Assembly: GCF_010093065.1 (NCBI RefSeq) | Contig: NZ_CP048113.1 | Coordinates: forward strand, 3,472,001-3,536,000 | From: Chitinophaga agri | Lineage (GTDB): Bacteria > Bacteroidota > Bacteroidia > Chitinophagales > Chitinophagaceae | Direction: 5' to 3' | Length of the DNA stretch: 64,000 nucleotides | Shown: positions 17,260-27,194 of the stretch, one piece after another | Layout of the letters: each line of letters starts with the position of its first letter | Numbering within the stretch: position 1 is the stretch's first letter | Translations under genes and position numbers: made by a program | The notes under the pieces: generated by a model | Database searches by the model: none | What the model was told of the DNA's origin: nothing | The model's input: the letters and a program-made list of their open reading frames with translations, nothing else

Positions 17260-20200
17260 TTAGAATCTGAATCTTACGTTAAAACCAAAGTTGCGGTAAG
17301 TAGGATACACACCACTTTGATAACCCTGGATGTTACCTGCTGACAGGTTCTCTTCAGGATCAGCATAAGGAACATTTTTGTGGATGATCCACAGGTTACG
17401 ACCCAGCAGGCTCAGGTCAATGCCTTTAAATGCTTTCAGATTATTAATCCAGCTACCTGGCAGAGAGTAAGTCAGTGATACCTCACGCAGTTTTACGTAG
17501 CCGGCATCATAGATGTACGCTTTGTTAGGGAAGCCATTCACACCTAAACCACGGGTACCGCTCACACGTACACGCTGTTCGTTAGGTTTACCATCAGGTG
17601 TTACACCGTCGAAGATGATACCACCACCTTTTGAAACGTCTTCTCTGATAGATACGCCTTTGTCATTCAGTCTTACGCTCTCTTCATAGATACCAGTTGA
17701 CTGGCCGTAAGCCTGGTCGAGGGAGTAAGTATCACCACCTTTCTTGATATCGATGAGGAAGCCGAGTGACAGGCCTTTGTAACGGAGTGTATTGGTGATA
17801 CCACCGATCCATTTTGGTGTATAGTTACCGATCACCTCATTGGAAGAAGAACTGATCTGGTAATAACCCGGCAATACAGCCTGGCCTTCCCTGTTCTCTA
17901 CGATCGGTTTGCCGGTTGCTTTGTCATAAACGAAGTCCTTACCACGGATAACGCCATAAGCCTGACCCATTGCGTGACCAACAGTCACACCGCTCTGGAG
18001 TGCAGTGGCACTTAACTGAATGAAATCAACACCCTGTGGCAGGTCCAGTACTTTACTTCTGTTCAGTGACCAGTTAATGTTCATGGTCCAGGAGAAGTCT
18101 TTCAATTTAACAGGCGTTACACCCAGGCTTACTTCCACACCCTTGTTCTGGATAGTACCAGCGTTTACGAACATCTGATCGTAACCGGTGGCTCTTGAAA
18201 CAGGCAGTCTTAAGATCTGGTCAATTGATTTGGAAACATAGTAAGTAACATCGAAGCTTACACGATTGTCAAACAAAGCGATTTCAGCACCTGTTTCAAA
18301 CGCTTTTGTACGCTCAGGTTTCAGGTCTGAATTTCTCTTTACTGAAGGAACGGAGAAGATCGGTGTGCTGCCAAAACCGGTTGGCTTATCGTACGGATCG
18401 TACAATGCCTGTGCAGGAGCACTGTTACCTACTTCTGCATAGTTCACACGTACTTTACCATAGGTCAGCCATGGTGCTTTCACTACTTCAGAGAAGGTGA
18501 AGCCTAAGGATGCTGCAGGATAGTAATAAGAGTTTTTACCAGCTGGCAGTGTAGATGACTCATCACGACGTGCAGACAGATCTAAGAACAACATATTCTT
18601 GTAACCCAGGCCTGCACTGGCGAAAACACCATTTACCTGCATTAAGCTATCCGCTTCCTCAGGAGCGAGGATCGGGTTCTTTGAGTTGGAAAGAGAATAT
18701 AAGTTTGGTACAACCAGACCACCATTGGTGGAAGCACGGATGTACTTAGCGTGTGTACGTCTGATGTTACCACCCACTAAACCGGTCAGTTTAAACTGGG
18801 TGTTCAGTTGTTTGTCAACATTCAATATCAGGTCGTAGTTGTTCTCGGCGAAAGAACCATCGTATCTTGAATAAGAAGAAGGGTTTTTACTACCTACTGC
18901 ATTACGCTCTTCCTGCCACTGATCATAAGTATCCATGCTTGATCTACCCAGTACGGATAACCAGCTGTTGATCTGATAGTTCAGGGTGATGTTACCAAAG
19001 TAACGGATACGACCATCTCTTTCATAGTTTTCATTTCTCATGAAATAGAAGTTATCCGTATAAGTCGGGATCGGGTTGGTAGGGCTGGTCAGGTTCCAGG
19101 ACTTATTCAGTCTGTTTCTTTTGTAATCCTCTTCCTGATCCTTCATGTCAATGTTCATCTGCCACCACTGACGGAAAGCCTGGTTCACGTTATACTCGTC
19201 ATAACCAGTACCGTAACGGCCTTTACCATCGATCTTAGACATGTTAACGCTTGCGCTGGCAGTCAGTTTGTTAGACAGTTTATAAGAAGCCCCGAAGTTC
19301 ACCATGTCTTTTACCAGACGGGCGTTAGGGATCATACCGTTTTCAACTGTTTTGGTGTATCCGAGTTTGAAATTACCTTTATCATTACCACCATCCACAG
19401 CGACGCTGTTATTGGTAGTGAGTGTGTTCTTGTAGAAATAGGAAGGATCGTGTGCACCAGCTACCCAAGGTCTTGCCTTTTTGTAGTAAGGAGATGCCGG
19501 ATCGAGTGACTGATAGTTGAACACCATCAGGTTCGGATCGAATTTAGCACCGAAAGACGCATCTTCCTTCATTGGTACTACTAAATCTCTTGTACCGTCG
19601 CCGTCTATGTCAGCATACCAGAAACGTCCATCAGGAGACTGGTAAGTATTATCTTCCTCATCATAGTAACCAGCACCATATTGTTTCTGATACTTAGGGA
19701 AAGTGCTCTTGTCCATCGTACCAACAGTCAGACCGGTATTTACGGTTACACCCATACCTTGTCTGCCTTTTTTGGTAGTGATCATGATCACACCGTTCGC
19801 CGCACGGGAACCGTACAGTGCAGCAGCAGCAGCACCTTTCAGTACACTTACGTTAGCGATGTCATCAGCGTTGATATCGGAAGCAGCGTTACCGTAGTCA
19901 AAACCACCACGGCCTGTGGCCTGGTCAGTTGTGTTGGCAACGGAGTTATCGATAGGAACTCCATCTACTACGAATAATGCCTGGTTTGAGTTCTGGAATG
20001 ATTTGTTACCACGTAAAACGATGTTGGTGGAACCGCCCATGGTGCTGTTCCTTCTCACTTCCAGACCGGCTACTTTACCGGACAGGGAGTTTACAACGTT
20101 TGGATCACGTGTTCTGTTCAGTTCTTCTGCCTGAACAGTCTGAGCTGAATAGGCCAGCTCATTCTTTTTCCTGGTAATACCAAGAGCTGTTACTACAACC

Positions 20201-20511
20201 TCCTGTAAATTTTTGTCCTCCTCATTCAGTTTCACCGTGAAAGCAGCAGCTGCACCAACTGTGTAATCAATTGTTGCATAACCTACGCTTCTGATTGTCA
20301 GCACAGGGTTTGCACCTGTTACAGTCAATTTGAAGTTACCTTCCTGATCTGATGTTGTTCCGCTGGTTGTCCCTTTAATTTGTACAGTGGCAAAAGGTAT
20401 AGGTGACCCGTCTGCACCGGTGACCTTACCCGTAATCTGACGCTGTTGAGCATACGTCAGGGTTACACTCACCATGAGAATGGTGAAAAAGAGTAACGCT
20501 CTTTTCTTCAT
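17260..20511 (-). CDS. SusC/RagA TonB-dependent transporter (pair 2)
   Basis: A 1083-residue outer-membrane importer with a signal peptide (MKKRALLFF...TYAQ), a carboxypeptidase-like regulatory domain, the NLQEVVVTALG motif, a plug with LRGNKSF and VLKGAAAAALYGSRAANG, and a barrel ending in FNVRFRF. The start is placed at the ATG at 20511. An upstream in-frame TTG at 20535 would add eight residues before a classical MKK signal sequence and is unlikely. It shares an identical 25-nt stretch with pair 1 SusC at the NLQEVVV codons (15214-15238 and 20192-20216). About 480 nt of untranslated sequence lie upstream. Confidence 0.94.
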   Translation of the reverse strand: MKKRALLFFTILMVSVTLTYAQQRQITGKVTGADGSPIPFATVQIKGTTSGTTSDQEGNFKLTVTGANPVLTIRSVGYATIDYTVGAAAAFTVKLNEEDKNLQEVVVTALGITRKKNELAYSAQTVQAEELNRTRDPNVVNSLSGKVAGLEVRRNSTMGGSTNIVLRGNKSFQNSNQALFVVDGVPIDNSVANTTDQATGRGGFDYGNAASDINADDIANVSVLKGAAAAALYGSRAANGVIMITTKKGRQGMGVTVNTGLTVGTMDKSTFPKYQKQYGAGYYDEEDNTYQSPDGRFWYADIDGDGTRDLVVPMKEDASFGAKFDPNLMVFNYQSLDPASPYYKKARPWVAGAHDPSYFYKNTLTTNNSVAVDGGNDKGNFKLGYTKTVENGMIPNARLVKDMVNFGASYKLSNKLTASASVNMSKIDGKGRYGTGYDEYNVNQAFRQWWQMNIDMKDQEEDYKRNRLNKSWNLTSPTNPIPTYTDNFYFMRNENYERDGRIRYFGNITLNYQINSWLSVLGRSSMDTYDQWQEERNAVGSKNPSSYSRYDGSFAENNYDLILNVDKQLNTQFKLTGLVGGNIRRTHAKYIRASTNGGLVVPNLYSLSNSKNPILAPEEADSLMQVNGVFASAGLGYKNMLFLDLSARRDESSTLPAGKNSYYYPAASLGFTFSEVVKAPWLTYGKVRVNYAEVGNSAPAQALYDPYDKPTGFGSTPIFSVPSVKRNSDLKPERTKAFETGAEIALFDNRVSFDVTYYVSKSIDQILRLPVSRATGYDQMFVNAGTIQNKGVEVSLGVTPVKLKDFSWTMNINWSLNRSKVLDLPQGVDFIQLSATALQSGVTVGHAMGQAYGVIRGKDFVYDKATGKPIVENREGQAVLPGYYQISSSSNEVIGNYTPKWIGGITNTLRYKGLSLGFLIDIKKGGDTYSLDQAYGQSTGIYEESVRLNDKGVSIREDVSKGGGIIFDGVTPDGKPNEQRVRVSGTRGLGVNGFPNKAYIYDAGYVKLREVSLTYSLPGSWINNLKAFKGIDLSLLGRNLWIIHKNVPYADPEENLSAGNIQGYQSGVYPTYRNFGFNVRFRF

Positions 20512-20989
20512 AAACGATTTAGATTTAGTTGACAATAAAATTCTTAAAGGGTTTTTCTATGCAGCGATTATGTTGACATAGCGATTTAGCAAACCCCCAT
20601 ATCAGGATTTAAACCACAGTTTGTTTACTAATAAATTTGTTGTTGAACTTTAAAGAACCATCCGGGATGAAGGCGGCAAGACCCTGGATGGTTATTTGTG
20701 ACACAGAATGCGTCTCATTACCCATGCTAGCAACGGAAATATTACTATACCGTCTTAAACAGGTTGACATAAAAGCACTACTAGCTATAGCACAGGATAA
20801 AGAGATTCCGGTCTCTTTCATATTACGATTTAGATTTTGGTTGAGAGCCACAATTTAGAGTATTTTTTTACTCTCCGCCAAGAAAAATTTAACCTTTTTT
20901 TAAGAGAGGTCAAATTTCATATACATAAACAAATATTTTTCAACGTCATATAGAAGAAAATTTAACATTCATTTTTGTCCATTATGTCA
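20512..20989. other. Leader and promoter region upstream of SusCD pair 2
   Basis: A 478-bp gap between SusC (start 20511, minus strand) and the stop of the helix-hairpin-helix protein gene at 20990. It must hold the SusCD promoter, but I find no clean TAnnTTTG box. Small frames on both strands (20637-20858 plus, 20609-20851 minus) overlap each other, start with TTG and have no recognised motif. A plus-strand frame from the ATG at 20667 (64 codons) is the least implausible. Long T runs near 20865-20900 could belong to a terminator or an AT-rich upstream element. Confidence 0.4.
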
Positions 20990-23002
20990 CTAGAATAAGT
21001 GTTGAATCTGACATTGCAAGGCACTTTTCTTACGTCCATTCACTTCCTCCCATCCATTTCCGATGTGATCAACATTTGCATATAGTATTAATTCATATCT
21101 GAACCAGCACGTCGTCCTTTTTGCACACTTCCAGCGCACCCGGCACTGGAACTGATGCCCTTCCCCACTTAAGCGTGACAACGCGTATTCATATAGCATG
21201 CCGGTAGTGATCGTATATAAAGTATTCTTACTTCCATCGGTCATAAACCGGGTATACCTTACATATAGCTGCAACGGCGTTCGCTGGAACTGATACAACA
21301 TCTCCTGGAATAATAACCATCCCTCCTCCCTGTTGTCTTTCCGGATATAGTTGTTCACTTCTATCCTGCTTTTAATAGTTAGTCCCACTGCCGGTTGCAG
21401 TTTATATTGCAAGCGCCAGCTCTGTTTCCGTACAGTCGTCAAGGCAGGAATAAAACGTTGCGGATCCGTGCTGTTTTCCTCTTTTACAACACGGCTGTAT
21501 CGCAGAAAAAATTCTGTCTGTTTATCTGGCGTATAGGTCATTGCGATCATATGATCACTGCCACTGGCCGGTGCCGCCGCCCTGTATTGTAACCACGGAA
21601 AAATAAAGTGATCTGCATATGCATTTACCCTTAGACGACTGTTCAGCTTTACACTGATACCGGTGTATAGTCCTTCTTCATTCACAGGCTTATAAAATTC
21701 TGCAAATGCATCCGCATACAAAGCATGATACCCCTTATCATACCGGCGATGTAACAATACCAGATCGGCGTGGGCGCCTGCACTTATCAAGAGACTACTG
21801 AGTATAGCAGTCCTGCCATTGTTACTTATCGCAGCTTCTCCAAAAAAGTGCATATTTCTCCACGTGATCTCATAATCAGTACTCACACCAGACAGGTTAT
21901 TTCCTTCAAATGCAAACAACTGATAAGGTGCATGGCCCTTTTGCACCGGTGTTGAAAAATGATGCTGTATGAAATTAAAACCCAGTTTACCAGTAGCCCC
22001 TTCCACGCTGATATTACCACCGGCAGTGAACTGCGATAATGTGCCCTGCTTCGCTGTTTCTGCGGCTGTACGATGATATCCGCTGTTGCCGGTAATACTT
22101 CCATCCAGCTGTCGCCCCGATACAAACGCCGTCGCACTGAGTTGCCGATGTGCTATCGTTATCCCCAGGCCTCTGAAGAAATTATATTCTCCTGCGGAGG
22201 CATACGGCTTTAGTAAGTCTCCTTCCCGTTTTACGGACATTACAGCAGCGCCTTTGCCGAAGGCCAGGGATTGCCAGTTTAACAATCCCTGCCCCATATT
22301 CACCGTAAAATCACCTATGGCCAGCGCTTTGACACAACGGTATTTGCTAATAAAGAGATGCATGCTATAAAAGTCAAATCCATGTTGCTGTGCTCCTTTT
22401 AAAAACGCTTCTCCTGCATCTTTTTCCATCACTATGCCCCAGCTGATATAATGCGTGAGATTATACCGGTAACGCAGTAAGAGCTTATCCGGACTCCCCA
22501 TGTAATGGGGTGTTGTAGTATCTGTATGCAGATAACCACGACTCTTTTCTATTTGTCTGCCATACCTCCATAACAATGTATTTTCTCCTTTTTTGATATA
22601 GTCTTTCCAGCTATAGTCAGGTTCCAGCTCATTGCCTGCGCGCACATATGGCAACAACTTGCTGATAAGCTGTGCATCAAAGCCCGGTATCGCCTGCAGC
22701 TCATACACACTCAGCAGCTTTCCCATCTGCCGGCGATACCTGATAAACTGTTCCAGCTGCAGGGGAGAAACCAGCTGCAATGACCGGAGTACTGCTATAC
22801 CGGCTGTATTTAAATTGATCTTATGCCGTGTATATACCTGTAATTGCTGCCAGTGATGATCATCTTCCGGTACATTGTCGGTGTGTGCAACGTAATGCTC
22901 CAGCTGCGTCTCATCAGCTGCCGTCTGTTCAGGTATTGTTTGTGACCAGGCATGCATAGTGCCGCACAGTCCTGTCAGCAGCACTGCAATACTTAATTTC
23001 AT
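20990..23002 (-). CDS. Outer-membrane protein with ComEA-like helix-hairpin-helix repeats
   Basis: A 670-residue secreted protein. A signal peptide (1-21) is followed by tandem helix-hairpin-helix motifs at about 60-122 (KINLNTAGIAVLRSL; LSVYELQAIPGFDAQLISKLLPYV), as in the DNA-binding competence protein ComEA. The rest (about 130-670) consists of amphipathic strands like an outer-membrane barrel, for example LLRYRYNLTHYISWGIVMEKD and LGITIAHRQLSATAFVSGRQ. Proteins of this build are common in Bacteroidota and have no settled function; a role in DNA binding or uptake at the surface is inference. The next gene upstream (23288-24112), after a 285-nt gap, encodes a small barrel-like protein in the same direction. 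Confidence 0.8.
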   Translation of the reverse strand: MKLSIAVLLTGLCGTMHAWSQTIPEQTAADETQLEHYVAHTDNVPEDDHHWQQLQVYTRHKINLNTAGIAVLRSLQLVSPLQLEQFIRYRRQMGKLLSVYELQAIPGFDAQLISKLLPYVRAGNELEPDYSWKDYIKKGENTLLWRYGRQIEKSRGYLHTDTTTPHYMGSPDKLLLRYRYNLTHYISWGIVMEKDAGEAFLKGAQQHGFDFYSMHLFISKYRCVKALAIGDFTVNMGQGLLNWQSLAFGKGAAVMSVKREGDLLKPYASAGEYNFFRGLGITIAHRQLSATAFVSGRQLDGSITGNSGYHRTAAETAKQGTLSQFTAGGNISVEGATGKLGFNFIQHHFSTPVQKGHAPYQLFAFEGNNLSGVSTDYEITWRNMHFFGEAAISNNGRTAILSSLLISAGAHADLVLLHRRYDKGYHALYADAFAEFYKPVNEEGLYTGISVKLNSRLRVNAYADHFIFPWLQYRAAAPASGSDHMIAMTYTPDKQTEFFLRYSRVVKEENSTDPQRFIPALTTVRKQSWRLQYKLQPAVGLTIKSRIEVNNYIRKDNREEGWLLFQEMLYQFQRTPLQLYVRYTRFMTDGSKNTLYTITTGMLYEYALSRLSGEGHQFQCRVRWKCAKRTTCWFRYELILYANVDHIGNGWEEVNGRKKSALQCQIQHLF

Positions 23003-23287
23003 ACGCGGGTATTATTTCTTTACAATCGTGATGTTACAGTCTATGCATCTCTGCATGGAGAGAAAAGCAGCATTCATTACTCAGATAGGTACTATCCTGG
23101 TAATAACGGACATTCCCTCTTCTCCTGCCAGATACTATTTCAACAGGTGTGTATACAGACGTATATACACCTGCTGCTATGCGCTCCTCATTTGCAGCTG
23201 CTGTTTTACAATCCTGCCATATACAGGATATGCGCATCCACTTTAATGTGGATATCATTCATCATTCAGAAAAAAAGATGGTCATCA

Positions 23288-24112
23288 CTAATGTCCCTTT
23301 TTCACCTGCCATACAAAAGAGGCAGCAGGTGTCATACCAAGTTGTGGATGATGACTGGCGGACAGTTGTATATGCAGTTGCTGTAAAGACACCTCGACGG
23401 CAGCAGTGTTCAGTTGCGGGTCAGTACATATACCCAGTTGCAAAGACAGCTCACGGATGATACGGTACTCGCACATCACCTTCGTCAGCGTTGCCATAGC
23501 CGATTCTTTTACCAGAGCAGCACTCAGCAGTAACACTGCTGATATTTCATAGCCTATACCGGCACTATAGACAGCAGGGACCTGCTCATTACCGGGCTTT
23601 TGTAACCGGCTGCCTGCCGGATTAAACACATGCATTCCTGCGTGTAATTGCGGCGTAAGATGTATGAGGCATCCCAGTTCTGCGATAATCGTATGCGCAT
23701 GAAAATAACCAGGTACCTGCCTGGAGAGATAACTGAACTGCGTCCCTATACTAAGCCGTTCTCCCAGTGGCCGGCCATAGGCGAAGCCGATAGACTGCTG
23801 GCGGAAATGTGCACTCCCGGTCTGTGTCAGGTGTAATCCGAAGCCACCGCGCGTGACAGGTAATACGATACCGGCATCATGCTGGTGAATGGCCGACAGC
23901 ATAAAGCGTCTTTCGGTGCGTATACCAGCTGTTATAGCGGGTATATATGCCAGTGCAGCCTGATTCTGCCATGTAGTGAGTAACTGATGATAATTGCGGC
24001 TGTAAGTGCCTGCAAAAGGCTGTTTGTCGACCGATAGCCAGACCAGCTGCGCAAAAATAACAACGGTGCACAACGTGCAAACAATGGTTGCAATGATCTT
24101 TTTCATTTGCAT
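23288..24112 (-). CDS. Putative small outer-membrane barrel protein, possible partner of the HHH protein
   Basis: A 274-residue protein with a signal peptide (about 1-21). The body has many alternating strands with Gly/aromatic turns (FGLHLTQTGSAHFRQQSIGFAYG, in pieces; GERLSIGTQFSYLS; PQLHAGMHVFNPAG). The segment HVFNPAGSR recalls PorP/SprF-like and other Bacteroidota barrels, but the overall assignment is uncertain. A second ATG at 24106 (MKKIIATI) is the more typical start. It lies upstream of and co-directional with the helix-hairpin-helix outer-membrane gene, suggesting a joint envelope function. I do not recognise a specific family. Confidence 0.6.
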   Translation of the reverse strand: MQMKKIIATIVCTLCTVVIFAQLVWLSVDKQPFAGTYSRNYHQLLTTWQNQAALAYIPAITAGIRTERRFMLSAIHQHDAGIVLPVTRGGFGLHLTQTGSAHFRQQSIGFAYGRPLGERLSIGTQFSYLSRQVPGYFHAHTIIAELGCLIHLTPQLHAGMHVFNPAGSRLQKPGNEQVPAVYSAGIGYEISAVLLLSAALVKESAMATLTKVMCEYRIIRELSLQLGICTDPQLNTAAVEVSLQQLHIQLSASHHPQLGMTPAASFVWQVKKGH

Positions 24113-24180
24113 TTAATGGATGTGGATGAGTTGGTTTTTCAAAAAATTTATCGTGGCAATTCAGGTCAACATGTTAACAA

Positions 24181-24209
24181 ACAAAAATCTCCTCACTTGC
24201 GTGAGGAGA
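24181..24209 (-). terminator. Terminator of the deoxynucleoside kinase gene
   Basis: The perfect 9-bp stem TCTCCTCAC / GTGAGGAGA with loop TTGC (24188-24209) is followed on the minus strand by TTTTTG. It lies 50 nt beyond the stop codon at 24258. Confidence 0.85.
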
Positions 24210-24257
24210 CAATATTAGGAAAATAATTTTTACTAAAAAAAATACAGATCAGATTGA

Positions 24258-24893
24258 TCAGAACAAACCATGTAACTGAGAGTCTATCTTTGATATGATC
24301 TCACCAAGATCTTCATCACTCTCGGGGAATTTGTTCTTATCCACATCGATGATCAGCAAAGGCCCTTCGGCATATTTTTCGATCCAGTTATTATAGAATT
24401 CGTTGAGTCTTTTCAGATAATCCAACCGGATATTTTCTTCATATTCTCTTCCTCTTTTCTGGATCTGTGCCACCAGGGTAGGTACAGAGGCACGCAGATA
24501 GATAAGCAGGTCCGGTGGTTTCACCATTGACTTTAACGTTTCGAAGAAGCTGAAATAATTATCAAAGTCCCGTTTAGTCATCAGTCCCATTTCATACAGG
24601 TTCGGCGCAAAGATGTGCGCATCTTCGTATATGGTACGGTCCTGTATGACGATCTGCTCTCCCTGCTGAATATCCAGCAGCTGTCTCAAACGTCCGTGCA
24701 GGAAGTAGATCTGCAGGTTGAATGACCAGCGCGGCATCTCTTCGTAGAAGTCGTTCAGGTAAGGATTATGTTCAACGTCTTCAAACTGGGGTGACCATTT
24801 GTAGTGTTGTGCCAGCAGCTTGGTAAGTGTGGTTTTTCCTGCGCCGATATTCCCGGCGATAGCTATATGTTTGATCTTACTTTGTTTTGTCAT
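24258..24893 (-). CDS. Deoxynucleoside kinase (dNK family)
   Basis: A 211-residue kinase that phosphorylates deoxynucleosides in the salvage pathway. The P-loop GNIGAGKTT is at residues 14-22, the substrate-site segment QDRTIYEDAHIFA is around 83-95, and a lid with RGREYEENIRLDYL is near 148-161. The length fits bacterial deoxyadenosine/deoxyguanosine kinases and Drosophila dNK-like enzymes. Nucleoside specificity cannot be settled by eye. It is cytosolic, with its own terminator, and is transcribed in the same direction as trpS across a 142-nt gap, so it is probably separately expressed. Confidence 0.9.
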   Translation of the reverse strand: MTKQSKIKHIAIAGNIGAGKTTLTKLLAQHYKWSPQFEDVEHNPYLNDFYEEMPRWSFNLQIYFLHGRLRQLLDIQQGEQIVIQDRTIYEDAHIFAPNLYEMGLMTKRDFDNYFSFFETLKSMVKPPDLLIYLRASVPTLVAQIQKRGREYEENIRLDYLKRLNEFYNNWIEKYAEGPLLIIDVDKNKFPESDEDLGEIISKIDSQLHGLF

Positions 24894-25035
24894 GATGATA
24901 ACAGGGGGTCACTAATCGTTCGTTTGCAGCCAGTTAGTGGCAGCAAGTGATCAGTTGACAACCTAAAATTTACAAATTATTTGATTATCAACTGAAAAAA
25001 CTTGCCACCACTATCAGTGACTATATAACGAGTTA

Positions 25036-26040
25036 TTAATAATAGTGAATACCTATGAGTTTTCTCGCTTGTTGCAAAGTCTGTGCCGCACTTTCCCGTG
25101 CTTTTTCCGCACCTTCTTTCATAATACGGTTCAGGTAAGTGGCGTCATTCTGCAATGCGAGCGCCTTTTCTCTGATCGGCGCAATGAAGTTAACCATGTC
25201 GTCACCTAACTGTGCTTTCATATCACCGTAACGGAGAGACTGGTTGTCATATGCATCTCTGAAATGTTTGATGACGTCAGGTGTTGATACCTGATCCATT
25301 AACAGGAAAAGATTTTCAATACTTTCCGGCATAGGCATACCTGGTTCAACTGGTCCGCTATCTGTTTTTGCCTTCTTCATTTTTTTGCGGATCAGTTCAT
25401 CATCATCAGATAAATACAAGGTTGCCATCTGATTTTCACTCTTACTCATTTTACCTACTCCATCCAGGCTTGGTATTTTTACCAGGTTATCTCCAAAGTT
25501 AAATGCCATCGGCTCGGGGAATAAATCTCCGTAACGGCTGTTAAACCGCTGGGCATAGTTACGTGCCATTTCCAGATGCTGCTCCTGGTCTTTACCTACC
25601 GGCACTTTTACCGCACGGTGGATCAGGATATCCGCACTCATGAGCACGGGATAAGTCAATAGACCAGCATTTACGTTCTGCGGCTGCAGACGTACCTTAT
25701 CTTTAAATGTGGGTACTTTCTCAAGTTCACCCATATATGCCAGCATGTTCAGCAACAGGTATAATTCGGCGATCTCCGGTACGTCACTCTGTACATACAG
25801 TGCCACTTTTTCAGGATCAAGACCAGATGCGATATTTTCTGCCAGTACGCGGAACACATTGCCACGCAGGTCCTTAGGATCAGGATGTGTAGTCAGGGAA
25901 TGCCAGTCAGCTACAAAAAAATAACAGTTAAAAGTTTCCTGCATCCTGATGTAGTTACGGATAGCTCCAAAATAATTGCCTAAATGTAAATACCCGGTAG
26001 AGCGGATTCCGCTTACCACTATTTCTTTTGATGTAGCCAT
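25036..26040 (-). CDS. trpS: Tryptophanyl-tRNA synthetase
   Basis: A 334-residue class I aminoacyl-tRNA synthetase charging tRNA-Trp. The signature GIRSTGYLHLGNYFGAI provides the HIGH-type motif (HLGN), and GKMSKSENQ the KMSKS loop. The length matches bacterial TrpRS (about 330). The ATG at 26040 (MATSKEIVV) is chosen over an in-frame TTG at 26052 that would add four residues. It is divergent from gatC, with about 108 nt between the starts, so two translation genes share an intergenic promoter region. Confidence 0.95.
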   Translation of the reverse strand: MATSKEIVVSGIRSTGYLHLGNYFGAIRNYIRMQETFNCYFFVADWHSLTTHPDPKDLRGNVFRVLAENIASGLDPEKVALYVQSDVPEIAELYLLLNMLAYMGELEKVPTFKDKVRLQPQNVNAGLLTYPVLMSADILIHRAVKVPVGKDQEQHLEMARNYAQRFNSRYGDLFPEPMAFNFGDNLVKIPSLDGVGKMSKSENQMATLYLSDDDELIRKKMKKAKTDSGPVEPGMPMPESIENLFLLMDQVSTPDVIKHFRDAYDNQSLRYGDMKAQLGDDMVNFIAPIREKALALQNDATYLNRIMKEGAEKARESAAQTLQQARKLIGIHYY

Positions 26041-26148
26041 AATGGGGTGCAAAATAAGGAATTTGCCAATTATGGACTATCGACTATTTAAGGTAACTTT
26101 AACGCTGACCGATTCTAATAATTATTATTTTTTGATTTAATTTGATTT

Positions 26149-26439
26149 ATGGAAGTGAATGAGACGCTGGTACAGCAACTGGCAGACCTGGCAAGGCTTG
26201 AGTTCAACGAACAGGAAAAAACAGCAATTAAAGGCGATCTGCAACGTATGATCACCTTCGTGGAAAAACTGAACGAGCTGGATACCACTGACGTAAAACC
26301 ATTATTACACATGACAGCAGACAGGAACGTGCTGAGGGAAGACGTGCTGGTCCCTTCCATAACCCGCGAAGAAGGCCTGCAGAATGCGCCTGCTGCCAAT
26401 GACCAGTACTTCAAAGTACCTAAGGTCATCAGGAAGTAG
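26149..26439 (+). CDS. gatC: Asp-tRNA(Asn)/Glu-tRNA(Gln) amidotransferase subunit C
   Basis: A 96-residue GatC, the small subunit that clasps GatA in the GatCAB complex converting misacylated Glu-tRNA(Gln) or Asp-tRNA(Asn). The pattern LADLARLEFNEQEKTAIKGDLQRMITFVEKLNELDTTDVKPL is diagnostic (read in pieces). The tail YFKVPKVI is typical. gatA and gatB are not in the window. It is followed at 26 nt by an ABC ATPase in the same direction, so it probably opens a small operon with the ATPase and the cobalamin adenosyltransferase. Confidence 0.93.
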   Translation: MEVNETLVQQLADLARLEFNEQEKTAIKGDLQRMITFVEKLNELDTTDVKPLLHMTADRNVLREDVLVPSITREEGLQNAPAANDQYFKVPKVIRK

Positions 26440-26465
26440 CATCAATCTATTAACGCAATAAATCT

Positions 26466-27185
26466 ATGCACCCAAATTCCGTCATCCATTTAGAAGACAT
26501 CCGTAAGAGCTATTTCATCGGTAAAAATGAACTGCCGGTACTGAAAGGTATCAACATGGACATTTTGAAAAATGAATATGTAGCCCTGATGGGACCTTCC
26601 GGTTCCGGTAAATCCACGTTGATGAACATGCTGGGCTGCCTTGACACCCCTACCCATGGTAGATATGTCCTGAGCGGTCACGATGTAAGCAAAATGGAAG
26701 ACGATGCCCTGGCCAGGGTGCGTAACAAAGAAATCGGCTTTGTATTCCAGCAGTTCAACCTGATGCCACGCCTCAGCGCGCTGGAAAACGTAGCTGTTCC
26801 CCTGATCTATGCCGGTGTAAATAAAAAAGACCGGGAAGATAAAGCCCGCTTCATGCTGGAAAAAGTAGGTCTGGGGCAACGTTACAAACACAAACCGAAC
26901 GAACTCTCCGGTGGTCAGTGCCAGCGTGTGGCCATTGCCCGCGCCCTGGTGAACGACCCTTCTCTTATACTCGCGGATGAACCGACCGGTAACCTGGATA
27001 CCAAGACCTCTGTAGAGATCATGGACATCTTCGGTAAGATCCACGCTTCCGGCAATACCGTTGTACTGGTCACCCACGAAGAGGACATCGCTGCACATGC
27101 CCGTCGTGTGATACGCCTGCGCGATGGATTAATTGAATCTGACAGGCTGAATGCAGAGATCCTCGCTGAAGCCGTAAAATCATAA
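26466..27185 (+). CDS. ABC transporter ATP-binding protein, MacB/LolD type
   Basis: A 239-residue ABC ATPase of the MacB/LolD/FtsE branch. It has Walker [11 protein letters not shown] (about 43-52), a Q-loop at [17 protein letters not shown], signature [15 protein letters not shown] with a Cys where Gln is usual, Walker [13 protein letters not shown] and an H-loop VLVTHE. Such ATPases drive periplasmic mechanotransmission pumps or lipoprotein release together with a FtsX-like membrane subunit, but none is adjacent. It lies between gatC and a cobalamin adenosyltransferase (9-nt gap). A second LolD-type ATPase lies 600 nt away on the other strand. Confidence 0.9.
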   Translation: MHPNSVIHLEDIRKSYFIGKNELPVLKGINMDILKNEYVALMGPSGSGKSTLMNMLGCLDTPTHGRYVLSGHDVSKMEDDALARVRNKEIGFVFQQFNLMPRLSALENVAVPLIYAGVNKKDREDKARFMLEKVGLGQRYKHKPNELSGGQCQRVAIARALVNDPSLILADEPTGNLDTKTSVEIMDIFGKIHASGNTVVLVTHEEDIAAHARRVIRLRDGLIESDRLNAEILAEAVKS

Positions 27186-27194
27186 ATTATCAGG

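Noticed and set aside
20637..20858. Plus-strand 73-codon frame (ATG option at 20667), with a minus-strand frame opposite
   Set aside because: Both start from TTG, overlap each other in the SusC leader and show no recognised motif. The plus frame is somewhat plausible but cannot be supported without homologues.
23147..23460. Short plus-strand frames antisense to the small barrel gene
   Set aside because: They run into a well-supported minus-strand coding region and look like shadow frames.
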